From NCBI RefSeq assembly GCF_001411475.1, contig NZ_LLWH01000002.1:1-64000 (forward strand): 64,000 nt of DNA. The letters are read 5' to 3'. Under the pieces are notes generated by a model. It saw only the letters and a list, made by a program, of their open reading frames with translations, was not told where the DNA came from and did not search any database. Position numbers and translations under genes: made by a program. This stretch comes from Pseudomonas endophytica (GTDB taxonomy: Bacteria > Pseudomonadota > Gammaproteobacteria > Pseudomonadales > Pseudomonadaceae). Below, in pieces: positions 45,604-55,392 of this stretch. Within the stretch, counting starts at the first letter, position 1. Every line of letters starts with the position of its first letter.

Positions 45604-46854
45604 TCAATCCCAGCTCAGTGCGCCACCAGTTTGATACTCAATAACCCGTGTTTCGAAGAAGTTTTTCTCTTTCTTCAAGTCCATGATTTCGCTCATCCAT
45701 GGGAAAGGGTTAGTAGTGCCTGGGTATTCTTCTTTGAGGCCGATTTGCGACAGGCGGCGGTTAGCGATGAACTTGAGGTAGTCCTCCATCATGGCCGCGT
45801 TCATGCCCAATACGCCGCGTGGCATGGTGTCACGTGCGTATTCGATCTCGAGCTGAGTGCCCTGCAGGATCATTTGCGTCGCTTCTTCCTTCATCTCGGC
45901 GTCCCACAGATGCGGGTTTTCGATTTTGATCTGGTTGATCACATCGATACCGAAGTTCAGATGCATGGATTCGTCGCGCAGAATGTACTGGAACTGCTCG
46001 GCAACCCCGGTCATTTTGTTGCGTCGGCCCATCGACAGGATCTGAGTAAAGCCGCAGTAGAAGAAGATGCCTTCCAAGACGCAGTAGTAGGCGATCAGGT
46101 TGCGCAGCAGTTCTTTGTCGGTTTCTACGGTGCCGGTTTCGAATTTCGGGTCGGAGATCGAACGGGTGTACTTCAGGCCCCAAGTGGCTTTTTTAGCGAC
46201 TGACGGGATCTCGTGGTACATGTTGAAGATCTCGCCTTCATCCATGGCCAACGATTCGATGCAGTACTGGTAGGCGTGGGTGTGGATCGCCTCTTCAAAC
46301 GCTTGGCGCAGGATGTACTGGCGGCACTCAGGGTTGGTGATCAGGCGGTATACGGCCAGAACCAGATTGTTGGCAACCAGGGAGTCAGCAGTAGAGAAGA
46401 AGCCCAGGTTGCGCATCACGATGCGGCGCTCGTCGTCGGTCAAACCCTCTGGGTTTTTCCAGAGGGCGATGTCGGCGGTCATGTTGACTTCTTGCGGCAT
46501 CCAGTGGTTTGCGCAACCGTCCAGATACTTCTGCCAAGCCCAGTCGTACTTGAACGGTACGAGTTGGTTGAGGTCGGCACGGCAGTTGATCATCCGTTTT
46601 TCGTCAACGGCAACGCGAGCACTGGCGCCTTCGAGTTCTGCCAGACCTTCAGCGATGTCGAGCTTGTCCAATTCAGCCTTGGCGCGCTTGATGGCAGCCG
46701 AATCGGTAGCCGTGACTGCGCGGGCCTCTTGAGCAGCAACGCCGCCAGCGGCGTCAAGGCGGTCCATATTGGCTTCGGTTGCGTGGCCAGCGTTGGCGCC
46801 TTTAACGGCGGTTTCGGCTTCGTCTTCTTTGTCGAACTCGTCCCAGCTCAGCAT
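45604..46854 (-). CDS. nrdB: Class Ia ribonucleotide reductase, small (beta) subunit
   Basis: The di-iron, tyrosyl-radical subunit that supports NrdA in making deoxyribonucleotides. Iron ligands are visible in [12 protein letters not shown] (Glu, His, with a nearby radical Tyr candidate) and [10 protein letters not shown] (Glu, His). At 416 residues it carries an N-terminal extension of about 90 residues (acidic/alanine-rich helix) that E. coli NrdB lacks but Pseudomonas homologues share. The ATG at 46854 with AGGAG upstream is the correct start. nrdA is not in the window; a long non-coding leader precedes the gene. Confidence 0.94.
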   Translation of the reverse strand: MLSWDEFDKEDEAETAVKGANAGHATEANMDRLDAAGGVAAQEARAVTATDSAAIKRAKAELDKLDIAEGLAELEGASARVAVDEKRMINCRADLNQLVPFKYDWAWQKYLDGCANHWMPQEVNMTADIALWKNPEGLTDDERRIVMRNLGFFSTADSLVANNLVLAVYRLITNPECRQYILRQAFEEAIHTHAYQYCIESLAMDEGEIFNMYHEIPSVAKKATWGLKYTRSISDPKFETGTVETDKELLRNLIAYYCVLEGIFFYCGFTQILSMGRRNKMTGVAEQFQYILRDESMHLNFGIDVINQIKIENPHLWDAEMKEEATQMILQGTQLEIEYARDTMPRGVLGMNAAMMEDYLKFIANRRLSQIGLKEEYPGTTNPFPWMSEIMDLKKEKNFFETRVIEYQTGGALSWD

Positions 46855-47291
46855 GACGTGTCGTCTCCTGCGTGAGGGCCTTGTGCCCGTGTGGTAACAC
46901 TGATGATAGGTTGTGCACACGGCCCAGAGGCCACTTGGATCTATGAAATGTTGCTGCAGTCGCGATATACGCACGCACAAACATGAATATGTTCGGGGCT
47001 AACTCGCCGTTACTCGAGGGATGCACGTGTTTCTGCATCTCGCCCTGGCCTTTGAAGCCGGAGTAGCTTGGTCGGCAGCCCGCTCAAAGGGTTTTTGCAC
47101 CCGTTGGGGGGCGCAAGTATACGGCTTTTGTACAACCTATTTCAGCCAGTTTTTTTCTGAGAAGAAGCGACGAAGTGACTAAATTTTCTCAAGGCTAAGC
47201 ATAGCGGGCGTTGGCGGGCAAGGAGGGTGCTACGGGGATTTTTTCGGGGCAGACTAAGCCCGGTCGAAACCGGGCGTTAAGTCGAGGCGGG
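46855..47291. other. Long nrdB upstream region, possible leader RNA
   Basis: A 437-bp region without a convincing gene. On the minus strand a TATACT -10-like box lies near 47115-47120, leaving a leader of roughly 260 nt. The leader holds a hairpin GATGCA/TGCATC (47020-47039). No NrdR box was identified with confidence. Confidence 0.45.
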
Positions 47292-47510
47292 CTAGCTGAA
47301 GCGATGGCCGCGGGTGCGATCGTAACCGTCTTCGGCGAAAGCAGCTGAACGAGTGTTGTCGTAACCGTCCTCAGCCAAAGAGGCCGAGTGAGTCGTGCGA
47401 GAGCCACCCTCAACAAAGTGGGCTGAGTGAGTACGGTCATAACCGTCGCCAGCCATGGCAGTACCGGCAATAACTGAAAGACTTAATGCCATAATTACAG
47501 CGAGTTTCAT
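47292..47510 (-). CDS. Small exported protein made of four 13-residue repeats
   Basis: A 72-residue protein: a signal peptide 1-20 (ending GTAMA) followed by exactly four tandem 13-residue units (21-33, 34-46, 47-59, 60-72). The unit consensus is E-D-G-Y-D-R-T-R-S-A-x-F-A; the second unit is the most divergent (EGGSRTTHSASLA). The protein ends exactly at the end of the fourth unit. It has no cysteines and is rich in Asp, Arg, Thr and Ser. Function is unknown; I do not know the family. It lies upstream of nrdB on the same strand. Confidence 0.8.
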   Translation of the reverse strand: MKLAVIMALSLSVIAGTAMAGDGYDRTHSAHFVEGGSRTTHSASLAEDGYDNTRSAAFAEDGYDRTRGHRFS

Positions 47511-47652
47511 TTAATGACTCCTGAGTGATTAAGGTGCAGGCAGCGCGTGCTGCAATCAATACGATGACGCATTGGAAGTTGCAGTTAAGTGGGGGGGTTA
47601 ATCATTTAAATAGTTAAGTTAATTGCGTGATTAACAGTGTGTTCGCCGTCCA

Positions 47653-47913
47653 TCAACCGTTGGAGCAACCGTTACCCATGACGCGGTACTCGAGGGTGTG
47701 CTTGATGCCTTGCGAGTCCTCGTAAACCATGCGGGCCGGCACCACTTCGCAAACGCTAGGCACTTCGCTCATGGAAATGACTTTGGCAATATCAAGTTCC
47801 GAAGCGTAGGAGTAGTGCTCGACAACCGGTTGTTGCGCTGCTTGAGTGTTGGCTTCATCTGCAAAAGCACTGAGGCATACACTGCTAAGTGCCAGAACTA
47901 ATAACGCTTTCAT
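47653..47913 (-). CDS. DUF2790 family exported protein
   Basis: An 86-residue periplasmic protein. A signal peptide (residues 1-18, ending SAFA) precedes a DUF2790 body with YASELDIAKVISMSEVP and the end LEYRVMGNGCSNG. Two cysteines could form a disulfide. The family is common in Pseudomonas and has no settled function, though some members respond to copper. Confidence 0.9.
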   Translation of the reverse strand: MKALLVLALSSVCLSAFADEANTQAAQQPVVEHYSYASELDIAKVISMSEVPSVCEVVPARMVYEDSQGIKHTLEYRVMGNGCSNG

Positions 47914-48328
47914 TTCTTCTATACCTGTTTAAAGGGCGAGTTGGGTCGCGCGGACATTGAGCGACTGCCTGTGAAACTTGATAAGTTGGAGCGATTAACA
48001 TGCCGTCGTGGGGGAGGTTACTTAGTTAATCGCAGTGCCTTGGTTGGCGAGGTGAATTTTAGGGCGCTGCCTTATGGGCATATAGAGGGGCTTTTGATAA
48101 AGACTGTTGACAAATTCTGCAACAATCGTCGAAAACAGGTTGTGCTTTCAGGTGTTTCAAATCTGGCAGCGATGGCTTACGCGCTGTAAACACCGGTCTT
48201 GAGCCTCGCATAGTAAAAGCCATGAATTTTTTAGGTGTTTCTTACTACCAACGTCGAATGGATCTCACGCCAAGGCCCAGATACAACTGGGTCATAAAAC
48301 AACAACTACAAATATAGAGGTATGAAAC
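47914..48328. other. DUF2790/acsA divergent region
   Basis: A 415-bp gap without a convincing gene, presumably carrying promoters for both neighbours. The only element recognised is the A-rich motif before acsA. Confidence 0.55.
48298..48305 (+). promoter_or_regulatory. Crc/Hfq-type CA motif before acsA
   Basis: AACAACAA, about 10 bases before the GAGG ribosome binding site of acsA. Confidence 0.5.
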
Positions 48329-50284
48329 ATGAGTGCCGCTTCCCTGTATCCCGTACGCCCTGAGGTTGCAGCTAATACGCTGACTGACGAGGCGACCTAC
48401 AAGGCGATGTATCAGCAATCCGTGGTCAATCCGGATGGCTTCTGGCGCGAGCAAGCCCAGCGTCTCGATTGGATCAAGCCGTTTACGACTGTTAAACAGA
48501 CCTCTTTCGACGATCACCATGTCGACATCAAGTGGTTTGCCGACGGCACTCTCAACGTTTCCTACAATTGTCTGGACCGCCACCTGGCTGAGCGCGGGGA
48601 TCAGATCGCGATTATTTGGGAGGGCGACGACCCTTCCGAGCAGCGCAACATTACCTACCGCGAGTTGCACGAAGAAGTCTGCAAGCTGGCTAACGCATTG
48701 CGCGGCCAAGACGTTCATCGTGGCGACGTCGTGACTATCTATATGCCAATGGTTCCAGAGGCGGTTGTCGCCATGCTGGCCTGTACCCGTATTGGCGCTA
48801 TTCACTCGGTCGTTTTCGGCGGCTTCTCGCCCGAAGCACTGGCGGGGCGAATCATCGACTGCAAATCCAAAGTCGTGATCACTGCCGACGAAGGCATACG
48901 TGGCGGCAAGCGCACTGCATTGAAAGCCAACGTTGATGTGGCGCTGACTAACCCTGACACCTCCAGCGTGCAGAAAATTATCGTGTTCAAGCGTACGGGT
49001 GGCGACATTGCCTGGTACAAGCACCGCGATATTTGGTATCACGACTTGATGGCGGTGGCCTCGACCCACTGTGCGCCAAAAGAAATGGGCGCCGAAGAAG
49101 CCCTGTTCATCCTTTATACCTCCGGCTCCACAGGTAAGCCGAAAGGGGTGCAACACACCACGGGCGGTTATCTGTTGTATGCCGCGTTAACCCATGAGCG
49201 CGTATTCGATTACCGTCCGGGTGAAGTCTATTGGTGTACCGCGGACGTCGGCTGGGTGACTGGGCACACCTATATTGTCTATGGCCCGCTGGCCAATGGC
49301 GCGACCACGGTGTTGTTTGAGGGTGTGCCGAACTACCCGGATATCACCCGTGTGTCGAAAATCATCGATAAGCACAAGGTCAATATCCTCTACACCGCGC
49401 CAACAGCGATTCGCGCCATGATGGCTGAAGGCCAAGCAGCGGTAAAAGATGCCGACGGCTCAAGCCTGCGTTTGCTGGGTTCGGTGGGTGAACCCATCAA
49501 TCCTGAGGCTTGGAACTGGTACTACACCACTGTTGGCAAAGAGCGCTGCCCCATTGTGGATACTTGGTGGCAGACCGAAACCGGTGCTTGCCTAATGACC
49601 CCGCTGCCGGGTGCGCATGCGCTCAAGCCGGGTTCTGCGGCGCGTCCGTTCTTTGGTGTGGTGCCAGCGTTGGTAGACAACCTCGGCAACCTGATCGAAG
49701 GGCCAGCCGAAGGTAACTTGGTGATACTGGATTCGTGGCCGGGTCAGGCGCGTACGCTGTACGGCGATCATGATCGTTTTGTTGATACTTATTTCAAAAC
49801 CTTCCGTGGCATGTACTTTACGGGCGACGGCGCGCGTCGCGATGAAGACGGTTACTACTGGATCACCGGTCGTGTGGATGACGTGCTTAACGTTTCCGGC
49901 CACCGCATGGGGACGGCCGAGATCGAAAGCGCGATGGTTGCGCACGCCAAAGTCGCTGAGGCGGCGGTTGTCGGTGTGCCGCATGACCTCAAAGGGCAGG
50001 GCATCTATGTCTACGTCACGCTCAATGGCGGTGAAGAGCCGTCCGAGGAGCTGCGTCAGGAGTTGAAAAACTGGGTGCGTAAGGAAATCGGTCCAATTGC
50101 CTCGCCGGATGTTATCCAGTGGGCTCCGGGCTTGCCTAAAACCCGTTCGGGCAAAATCATGCGTCGCATTCTGCGCAAAATTGCCACAGGCGAGTATGAC
50201 GGTTTGGGAGATATTTCGACCTTGGCGGATCCGGGCGTGGTTCAGCAACTGATCGACACTCACAAGGGCATGAAGGCCGCGTAA
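48329..50284 (+). CDS. acsA: Acetyl-CoA synthetase
   Basis: Makes acetyl-CoA from acetate, ATP and CoA in the cytosol. The 651 residues are full length. AMP-binding motif [12 protein letters not shown] (near 266-277), WWQTETG, and the C-terminal [11 protein letters not shown] with the Lys that is acetylated by Pat-type enzymes in related proteins are all present. GAGG lies 8 nt before the ATG. The neighbour order acsA-aotJ matches P. aeruginosa. Confidence 0.97.
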   Translation: MSAASLYPVRPEVAANTLTDEATYKAMYQQSVVNPDGFWREQAQRLDWIKPFTTVKQTSFDDHHVDIKWFADGTLNVSYNCLDRHLAERGDQIAIIWEGDDPSEQRNITYRELHEEVCKLANALRGQDVHRGDVVTIYMPMVPEAVVAMLACTRIGAIHSVVFGGFSPEALAGRIIDCKSKVVITADEGIRGGKRTALKANVDVALTNPDTSSVQKIIVFKRTGGDIAWYKHRDIWYHDLMAVASTHCAPKEMGAEEALFILYTSGSTGKPKGVQHTTGGYLLYAALTHERVFDYRPGEVYWCTADVGWVTGHTYIVYGPLANGATTVLFEGVPNYPDITRVSKIIDKHKVNILYTAPTAIRAMMAEGQAAVKDADGSSLRLLGSVGEPINPEAWNWYYTTVGKERCPIVDTWWQTETGACLMTPLPGAHALKPGSAARPFFGVVPALVDNLGNLIEGPAEGNLVILDSWPGQARTLYGDHDRFVDTYFKTFRGMYFTGDGARRDEDGYYWITGRVDDVLNVSGHRMGTAEIESAMVAHAKVAEAAVVGVPHDLKGQGIYVYVTLNGGEEPSEELRQELKNWVRKEIGPIASPDVIQWAPGLPKTRSGKIMRRILRKIATGEYDGLGDISTLADPGVVQQLIDTHKGMKAA

Positions 50285-50332
50285 CGGCCCTTCTTATTTC
50301 GCTCGTTGAGCGATCACATTCCCTCCCCTTAA

Positions 50333-50389
50333 AGCTGCCGCAGGCTACGATCTTTTAAAGATCAAAAATCGCAGCCTGCGGCAGCTCCT
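50333..50389. repeat. REP element
   Basis: AGCTGCCGCAGGCTACGATC arm and its partner GCAGCCTGCGGCAGCTCCT around a GATCTTTTAAAGATC stem; lies just after acsA. Confidence 0.8.
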
Positions 50390-50634
50390 TGGCTCGGTGT
50401 TGCCCATACAGGTGTTACCTCGTGTGTAACCGTGTGCCCAAAAAAACGTCCATATGCTACTAAAGGCACTGTTTTAGAGCTCTTGGGCAGCCCTCATTAA
50501 ATAAGATGAAACGCTACACTTGCCGGAATAGAAGGGTTTGCGAATAATAGGCCCGCTATTTGCAACTCATATAGGTTCTATATCTTTTGCTCTTGCACTA
50601 ATTTGAAGAGCTGTCAATGCTTTGGGTCGTCTTT

Positions 50635-50676
50635 CTCGGTGCATTTGTAATATGTTGTCGCATTGAGGAAATAACG
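50635..50676. promoter_or_regulatory. Candidate ArgR operator before aotJ
   Basis: TGTCGC-N8-AA-N5 at 50656-50676 exactly fits the half-site described for Pseudomonas ArgR; a weaker half GGTCGT lies 21 bp upstream, giving the expected direct-repeat layout. Confidence 0.6.
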
Positions 50677-50840
50677 GCTTGAAGCCTGTCGTTAGAATGC
50701 CGATCACTCGCTCGTCGTCGTTGGTGTGCTGAATGTTGTTCAACACCTGAAGGACGTGGCGCCGCATTCCCGGTTTAACCTCCGCATATTGGGCTCAGGC
50801 TCACTCTGCATTTTTTGCCCTTTACCGATGGAGTCCTAAG

Positions 50841-51626
50841 ATGAAGAAACTCGTGCTTCTTGGCGCCTTGGCACTGTCCGTGCTGTCCATGCAGGCTTTT
50901 GCTGACACAAAGCCACTGAAAATTGGCATTGAAGCCGCTTACCCTCCGTTCGCCTCTAAAGCACCAGACGGCAGCATTGTTGGCTTTGACTATGACATCG
51001 GTAACGCTCTGTGTGAGCAGATGCAAGTCAAATGCGTTTGGGTTGAGCAAGAGTTCGACGGCCTGATCCCGGCGCTTAAAGTGCGCAAGATCGACGCTAT
51101 TTTGTCTTCGATGTCGATTACCGACGATCGCAAGAAATCGGTCGATTTCACCAACCGTTACTACCTGACCCCAGCCCGCCTGGTGCTGAAGGAAGGTACA
51201 ACTGTTTCCGATTCTCTTGATGAGCTCAAAGGCAAGAAAATCGGCGTACAGCGCGGTTCGATCCACGATCGTTTCGCCAAGGAAGTATTGGCTCCTAAAG
51301 GCGCCACCGTTGTGCCTTACAGCTCGCAGAACGAAATCTATCTGGACATCGAAGCGGGCCGTCTAGACGGCACTGTTGCAGACGCCACCCTGTTGCAGGA
51401 AGGCTTTCTGGATGCTCCGGCTGGTAAAGGCTACGCGTTTGTCGGCCCAGCGTTTACTGACGCCAAATACTTTGGTGATGGCATCGGCATCGCCGTGCGT
51501 AAAGGTGATACAGAGCTGAAAGACAAAATCGACGGTGCAATCGTAGCTATCCGTGCAAACGGCAAGTACGACGAGATCCAGAAAAAATACTTCAACTTCG
51601 ATATTTACGGCCCTGAAGCCAAGTAA
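50841..51626 (+). CDS. aotJ: Arginine/ornithine-binding periplasmic protein
   Basis: Periplasmic binding protein of 261 residues for basic amino acids, family 3. The signal peptide (ending MQAFA near residue 22) is followed by [16 protein letters not shown] and the ligand-site [11 protein letters not shown] and [18 protein letters not shown]. It is the first gene of the aot operon under ArgR. A terminator-like hairpin after it may give it more transcript than the permease genes. Confidence 0.95.
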   Translation: MKKLVLLGALALSVLSMQAFADTKPLKIGIEAAYPPFASKAPDGSIVGFDYDIGNALCEQMQVKCVWVEQEFDGLIPALKVRKIDAILSSMSITDDRKKSVDFTNRYYLTPARLVLKEGTTVSDSLDELKGKKIGVQRGSIHDRFAKEVLAPKGATVVPYSSQNEIYLDIEAGRLDGTVADATLLQEGFLDAPAGKGYAFVGPAFTDAKYFGDGIGIAVRKGDTELKDKIDGAIVAIRANGKYDEIQKKYFNFDIYGPEAK

Positions 51627-51650
51627 ATCATCGCGGCTGTAAGTCTGAAA

Positions 51651-51691
51651 TGGCGCAAGCGACAGGATGTCTGAAGTTTGCGCCATTTTTT
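51651..51691 (+). terminator. Terminator-like hairpin between aotJ and aotQ
   Basis: TGGCGCAA/TTGCGCCA perfect 8-bp stem with a 19-base loop, then six T residues. It is probably a partial terminator, because the operon continues. Confidence 0.7.
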
Positions 51692-51729
51692 ATTCAAATT
51701 TTCGAGCTAATTTTTCGAGGGCCGGAATC

Positions 51730-52419
51730 ATGTTGAAAGGCTACGGGGCTGTCATCCTCGATGGCGCTTGGCTGACGCTTCAACTCGCCTTGTCGTCCAT
51801 GGCCTTGGCCATTGTTCTAGGTCTGATTGGTGTTTCAATGCGGCTGTCGCCAGTGCGCTGGTTGGCCTGGTTGGGTGATCTGTATTCAACAGTCATTCGC
51901 GGGATTCCCGATCTGGTGCTGATCCTGCTGATTTTCTACGGCGGCCAGAATTTACTGAACAACGTCGCGCCGATGCTCGGTTATGACGACTACATCGACC
52001 TGAATCCGTTTTCAGCCGGTGTTTTCACCTTGGGCTTTATCTTTGGTGCGTACTTGTCCGAAACCTTTCGCGGCGCTTTTATGGCGATCCCTAAAGGTCA
52101 GGCCGAAGCCGGTATGGCGTATGGCATGAGTCGTTCCCAAGTATTTTTTCGGGTGCTGGTGCCGCAGATGATTCGCTTGGCGATTCCCGGTTTCACCAAC
52201 AATTGGTTGGTGCTGACCAAAGCCACAGCCTTGATTTCGGTAGTCGGTTTGCAAGACATGATGTTCAAGGCCAAGCAGGCAGCGGATGCTACCCGCGAAC
52301 CCTTTACCTTCTTTTTGGCCGTGGCAGCGTTGTACCTGGTGATGACCAGTGTTTCGTTGCTGGCGTTGCGACAACTTGAAAAGCGCTACTCGGTAGGCGT
52401 AAAGGTGGCTGAACTATGA
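51730..52419 (+). CDS. aotQ: Arginine/ornithine ABC transporter permease
   Basis: Inner-membrane permease of 229 residues of the HisQ type with about five helices. The EAA loop is GQAEAGMAYGMSRSQVFFRVLVPQ. The ATG at 51730 (GAGG upstream) is chosen because homologues start MLKGYG; the frame from 51667 is too long. It overlaps aotM by 4 bp. Confidence 0.93.
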   Translation: MLKGYGAVILDGAWLTLQLALSSMALAIVLGLIGVSMRLSPVRWLAWLGDLYSTVIRGIPDLVLILLIFYGGQNLLNNVAPMLGYDDYIDLNPFSAGVFTLGFIFGAYLSETFRGAFMAIPKGQAEAGMAYGMSRSQVFFRVLVPQMIRLAIPGFTNNWLVLTKATALISVVGLQDMMFKAKQAADATREPFTFFLAVAALYLVMTSVSLLALRQLEKRYSVGVKVAEL

Positions 52420-53114
52420 TCTTCGACTACAACGTCATTTGGGAGAGCATGCCGCTGTACCTGAGCGGGATGGTTGAAACACTTAAGCTGCTGGGCATTT
52501 CGCTGTTCTTTGGCTTGCTGGTGGCACTGCCGCTGGGCTTGATGCGTGTGTCGAGGCGTCCGTGGGTCAATTTTCCGGCGTGGCTCTACACCTATGTGAT
52601 TCGCGGCACGCCGATGCTGGTGCAGCTGTTTTTGATCTATTACGGCCTGGCTCAGTTTGACGCGGTACGTGAAAGCTTTGTCTGGCCCTTACTGTCCAGC
52701 GCCACCTTTTGCGCCTGTTTGGCTTTTGCGATCAACACCAGTGCTTACACCGCCGAAATCATCGCCGGTAGCCTCAAGGCTACGCCTCATGGCGAGATTG
52801 AAGCCGCTAAGGCGATGGGGATGTCGCCGGGCAAAATGTATCGCCGTATTTTGTTGCCATCGGCCATGCGCCGCGCGCTGCCGCAATACAGCAACGAAGT
52901 GATCATGATGCTCCAGACCACCAGTCTTGCGTCCATCGTGACCCTAATCGACATCACCGGGGCTGCGCGCACCGTCAATGCGCAGTACTACTTGCCGTTT
53001 GAAGCCTATATCACCGCAGGTGCGTTCTACCTGTGCCTGACCTTCATTCTGGTGCGCCTGTTCAAATTGGCAGAACGCCGCTGGCTGGGCTACATGGCCC
53101 CACGCAAGGCTTGA
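52416..53114 (+). CDS. aotM: Arginine/ornithine ABC transporter permease
   Basis: HisM-type permease of 232 residues with the EAA region GEIEAAKAMGMSPGKMYRRILLPSA. It is coupled to aotQ by an ATGA overlap. aotP follows after about 50 bp; P. aeruginosa has one extra gene (aotO) at this point, and it is absent here. Confidence 0.93.
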   Translation: MIFDYNVIWESMPLYLSGMVETLKLLGISLFFGLLVALPLGLMRVSRRPWVNFPAWLYTYVIRGTPMLVQLFLIYYGLAQFDAVRESFVWPLLSSATFCACLAFAINTSAYTAEIIAGSLKATPHGEIEAAKAMGMSPGKMYRRILLPSAMRRALPQYSNEVIMMLQTTSLASIVTLIDITGAARTVNAQYYLPFEAYITAGAFYLCLTFILVRLFKLAERRWLGYMAPRKA

Positions 53115-53166
53115 GAGTTGAGCGGCGCTCAACGTCTGACCCACTGTATTTGTGAGAACCGACAGC

Positions 53167-53931
53167 ATGTACAAACTTGAAGTCCAAGACCTGCATAAGC
53201 GCTACGGCAGTCATGAGGTGCTCAAAGGTGTGTCTCTGGCAGCCAAAGCAGGTGATGTGATCAGCATCATCGGTTCTAGCGGGTCAGGCAAAAGTACCTT
53301 TTTGCGCTGTATCAACCTGCTGGAGCAACCGCACGCGGGCAAGATCCTGCTCAATAACGAAGAGCTGAAGCTGATCGCGAAGAAAGACGGCGCACTGGTC
53401 GCGGCTGATCCAAAGCAGTTGCAGCGCATGCGTTCGCGTTTGTCGATGGTGTTTCAGCATTTCAACCTGTGGTCGCACATGACTGCGTTGGAAAACATCA
53501 TGGAAGCGCCCGTGCATGTGCTGGGCATGTCTAAGACCGAGGCGCGGGAAAAAGCCGAGCATTACCTGAATAAGGTCGGTGTGGCCCACCGTAAAGATGC
53601 CTATCCTGGGCATATGTCCGGGGGTGAGCAGCAACGTGTGGCCATTGCCCGTGCGTTGGCGATGGAGCCGGAAGTGATGCTGTTTGACGAGCCGACCTCG
53701 GCACTTGACCCGGAGCTGGTGGGGGACGTGTTGAAAGTCATGCAGGACCTCGCTCTCGAAGGTCGGACCATGGTGGTGGTAACGCACGAAATGGGCTTTG
53801 CGCGCGAAGTCTCAAACCAGTTGGTGTTCTTACACAAAGGGGTCGTAGAAGAGAGTGGCAACCCGCGTGAAGTACTGGTTAACCCGCAGTGCGAGCGTTT
53901 GAAGCAGTTTTTGTCGGGCAGTCTTAAGTAA
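53167..53931 (+). CDS. aotP: Arginine/ornithine ABC transporter ATP-binding protein
   Basis: ATPase of 254 residues of the HisP type. Walker [10 protein letters not shown] (about 38-46), the signature [15 protein letters not shown], Walker [14 protein letters not shown] and the His switch VTHEMG are present. The ATG at 53167 is preferred over the GTG-type start 15 bases earlier. It completes the AotJQMP importer. Confidence 0.94.
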   Translation: MYKLEVQDLHKRYGSHEVLKGVSLAAKAGDVISIIGSSGSGKSTFLRCINLLEQPHAGKILLNNEELKLIAKKDGALVAADPKQLQRMRSRLSMVFQHFNLWSHMTALENIMEAPVHVLGMSKTEAREKAEHYLNKVGVAHRKDAYPGHMSGGEQQRVAIARALAMEPEVMLFDEPTSALDPELVGDVLKVMQDLALEGRTMVVVTHEMGFAREVSNQLVFLHKGVVEESGNPREVLVNPQCERLKQFLSGSLK

Positions 53932-54058
53932 TTAACCGCGTCGCGAGACTGCTTTTTTGCACCAACTTAGTGCATGCTTCCCCGATTAGCGGTGGCGGAT
54001 CTAGCTTGGTGGTTGCCACCTTCGGCATTAACACTGTTTACGTTTCGGATTGCATGCC

Positions 54059-55048
54059 ATGACTGCCCATCGAATAGGTTTTCTGATTTGGCCCAGCACC
54101 AAAGCACTGACGCTGGCGCTGGCTGAGGAGGCCTTGCGTGTTGCTCAGCGGGTGCACCCTGAAGTGGCTTACGAGCTGGTGTTTCTAAGTGCCGAAGCAC
54201 CGGCTGAAGCCATCGCGGGTGGTTGGCAATTGCCGGGTGAACCGTGGGCCGGAAAGCTTGAGGGGTGTCAGAAACTATTTCTGGTGGCTGATGAGCCGCC
54301 AGTCGCGATTGCGCCCGCGCTCAGCAGTGCGCTCAAGCAACTGGTGCGTGCAGGCTGCGTGATTGGCGGGTTGTCGGCGGGTGTCTATCCTTTGGCGCAA
54401 CTAGGCTTGCTTGATGGCTACCGAGCGGCCGTGCACTGGCGCTGGCAGGATGACTTTGCTGAACGCTTCCCTAAAGTGATTGCCACCAGTCATTTGTTTG
54501 ATTGGGATCGTGATCGTTTAAGTGCCTGCGGTGGCATGTCAGTACTTGATCTGTTGCTCGCTTTGCTGGCTCGAGATCACGGTGCGGAATTGGCGGGAGC
54601 AGTGTCTGAAGAGTTAGTGGTCGAACGGATTCGAGAGGGTGGCGAGCGCCAGCGTATTCCGTTGCAAAACCGCTTAGGTTCCAGCCACCCGAAGCTGACT
54701 CAGGCCGTGCTGTTGATGGAAGCCAATATTGAAGAGCCGCTCACAACTGACGAGATTGCGCAGCATGTGTGCGTGTCGCGTCGTCAGTTGGAGCGTATTT
54801 TTAAACAGTACCTCAACCGTGTGCCGAGTCAGTACTACCTTGAGCTGCGCTTGAACAAGGCGCGTCAAATGTTGATGCAAACGAGCAAGTCGATTATCCA
54901 GATCGGTTTGTCATGCGGGTTCTCCTCGGGGCCGCACTTCTCCAGCGCTTATCGAAACTTCTTTGGTGCAACGCCGCGCGAAGATCGTAATCAGCGTCGC
55001 AGCAGCAGCCCGTTCGAATTGTCATCAGTGCCTTCCGAGCGCGGCTAA
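54059..55048 (+). CDS. argR: Arginine-responsive regulator ArgR (AraC family)
   Basis: A 329-residue regulator, the length of P. aeruginosa ArgR. An N-terminal class I glutamine-amidotransferase-like domain (about 5-185) is followed by an AraC-type double helix-turn-helix (about 215-310, TTDEIAQHVCVSRRQLERIFK and IIQIGLSCGFSSGPHFSSAYR). It activates aot and aru genes with arginine. The ATG at 54059 is chosen by homologue starts (MTAHRIGFL), though an ATG lies 9 bases earlier. It is the last gene of the aot operon. Confidence 0.95.
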   Translation: MTAHRIGFLIWPSTKALTLALAEEALRVAQRVHPEVAYELVFLSAEAPAEAIAGGWQLPGEPWAGKLEGCQKLFLVADEPPVAIAPALSSALKQLVRAGCVIGGLSAGVYPLAQLGLLDGYRAAVHWRWQDDFAERFPKVIATSHLFDWDRDRLSACGGMSVLDLLLALLARDHGAELAGAVSEELVVERIREGGERQRIPLQNRLGSSHPKLTQAVLLMEANIEEPLTTDEIAQHVCVSRRQLERIFKQYLNRVPSQYYLELRLNKARQMLMQTSKSIIQIGLSCGFSSGPHFSSAYRNFFGATPREDRNQRRSSSPFELSSVPSERG

Positions 55049-55095
55049 CTCGCTCTCTTTTTTGTGTCGCTTGCGTTGCTGCGGCCTTTGTTTGC

Positions 55096-55174
55096 GTAGG
55101 AGCTGCCGCAGGCTGCGATCTTTTGATCTTAAAAAGATCGCGAGCAATCGAGCGTCGACCGGCTGCTCCTACAG
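55096..55174. repeat. REP element
   Basis: GTAGGAGCTGCCGCAGGCTG arm with a GATCTTTT inner stem and the variant right arm CCGGCTGCTCCTACAG. Confidence 0.8.
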
Positions 55175-55341
55175 TCCATATTTGTGATCTTTTTTGTGTC
55201 GTCATATGGATGCACGCAGGCTGGCGCTCATTTGGCTTGAGAACATAGTTGCTATCGTTCGTGCGTAACCGAGTTTTTTCTCGTTACAAAAGGCTTTTCT
55301 GGGTGCGCGTAGCGTTTAAACTGCGTCTTTGCGATGCAATA

Positions 55342-55362
55342 TGTCGCATTGCTATAAACCCT
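55342..55362 (+). promoter_or_regulatory. ArgR half-site 1 before aruC
   Basis: TGTCGC-N8-AA-N5 exact match, 144 bp before aruC. Confidence 0.65.
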
Positions 55363-55392
55363 GTAAAACCGCGGTTTAGCGCTATAAGAAGT

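Larger units (their letters stand above)
50285..50840. other. acsA-aotJ intergenic region
   Basis: A 556-bp gap. It holds a REP element (50333-50389) and an ArgR half-site pair (50635-50676). A 66-residue minus-strand frame at 50567-50767 is not convincing. Confidence 0.6.

Noticed and set aside
45562-46875. Long plus-strand frames (213 and 220 residues) antisense to nrdB
   Set aside because: They mirror nrdB codons, lack ribosome binding sites and family features; nrdB on the minus strand is unambiguous.
46981-47120. NrdR box before nrdB
   Set aside because: Searched for an ACACWATATNNTGT-like repeat pair; only weak partial matches, not reportable.
47941-48189. 82-residue plus-strand frame between DUF2790 and acsA
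   Set aside because: No ribosome binding site, no recognisable features, biased composition; treated as non-coding.
48245-49156. 303-residue minus-strand frame over the acsA start
   Set aside because: Shadow of acsA, which has full motifs and a proper start on the plus strand.
50567-50767. 66-residue minus-strand frame before aotJ
   Set aside because: Covers the ArgR half-sites and has no supporting start signal or motif.
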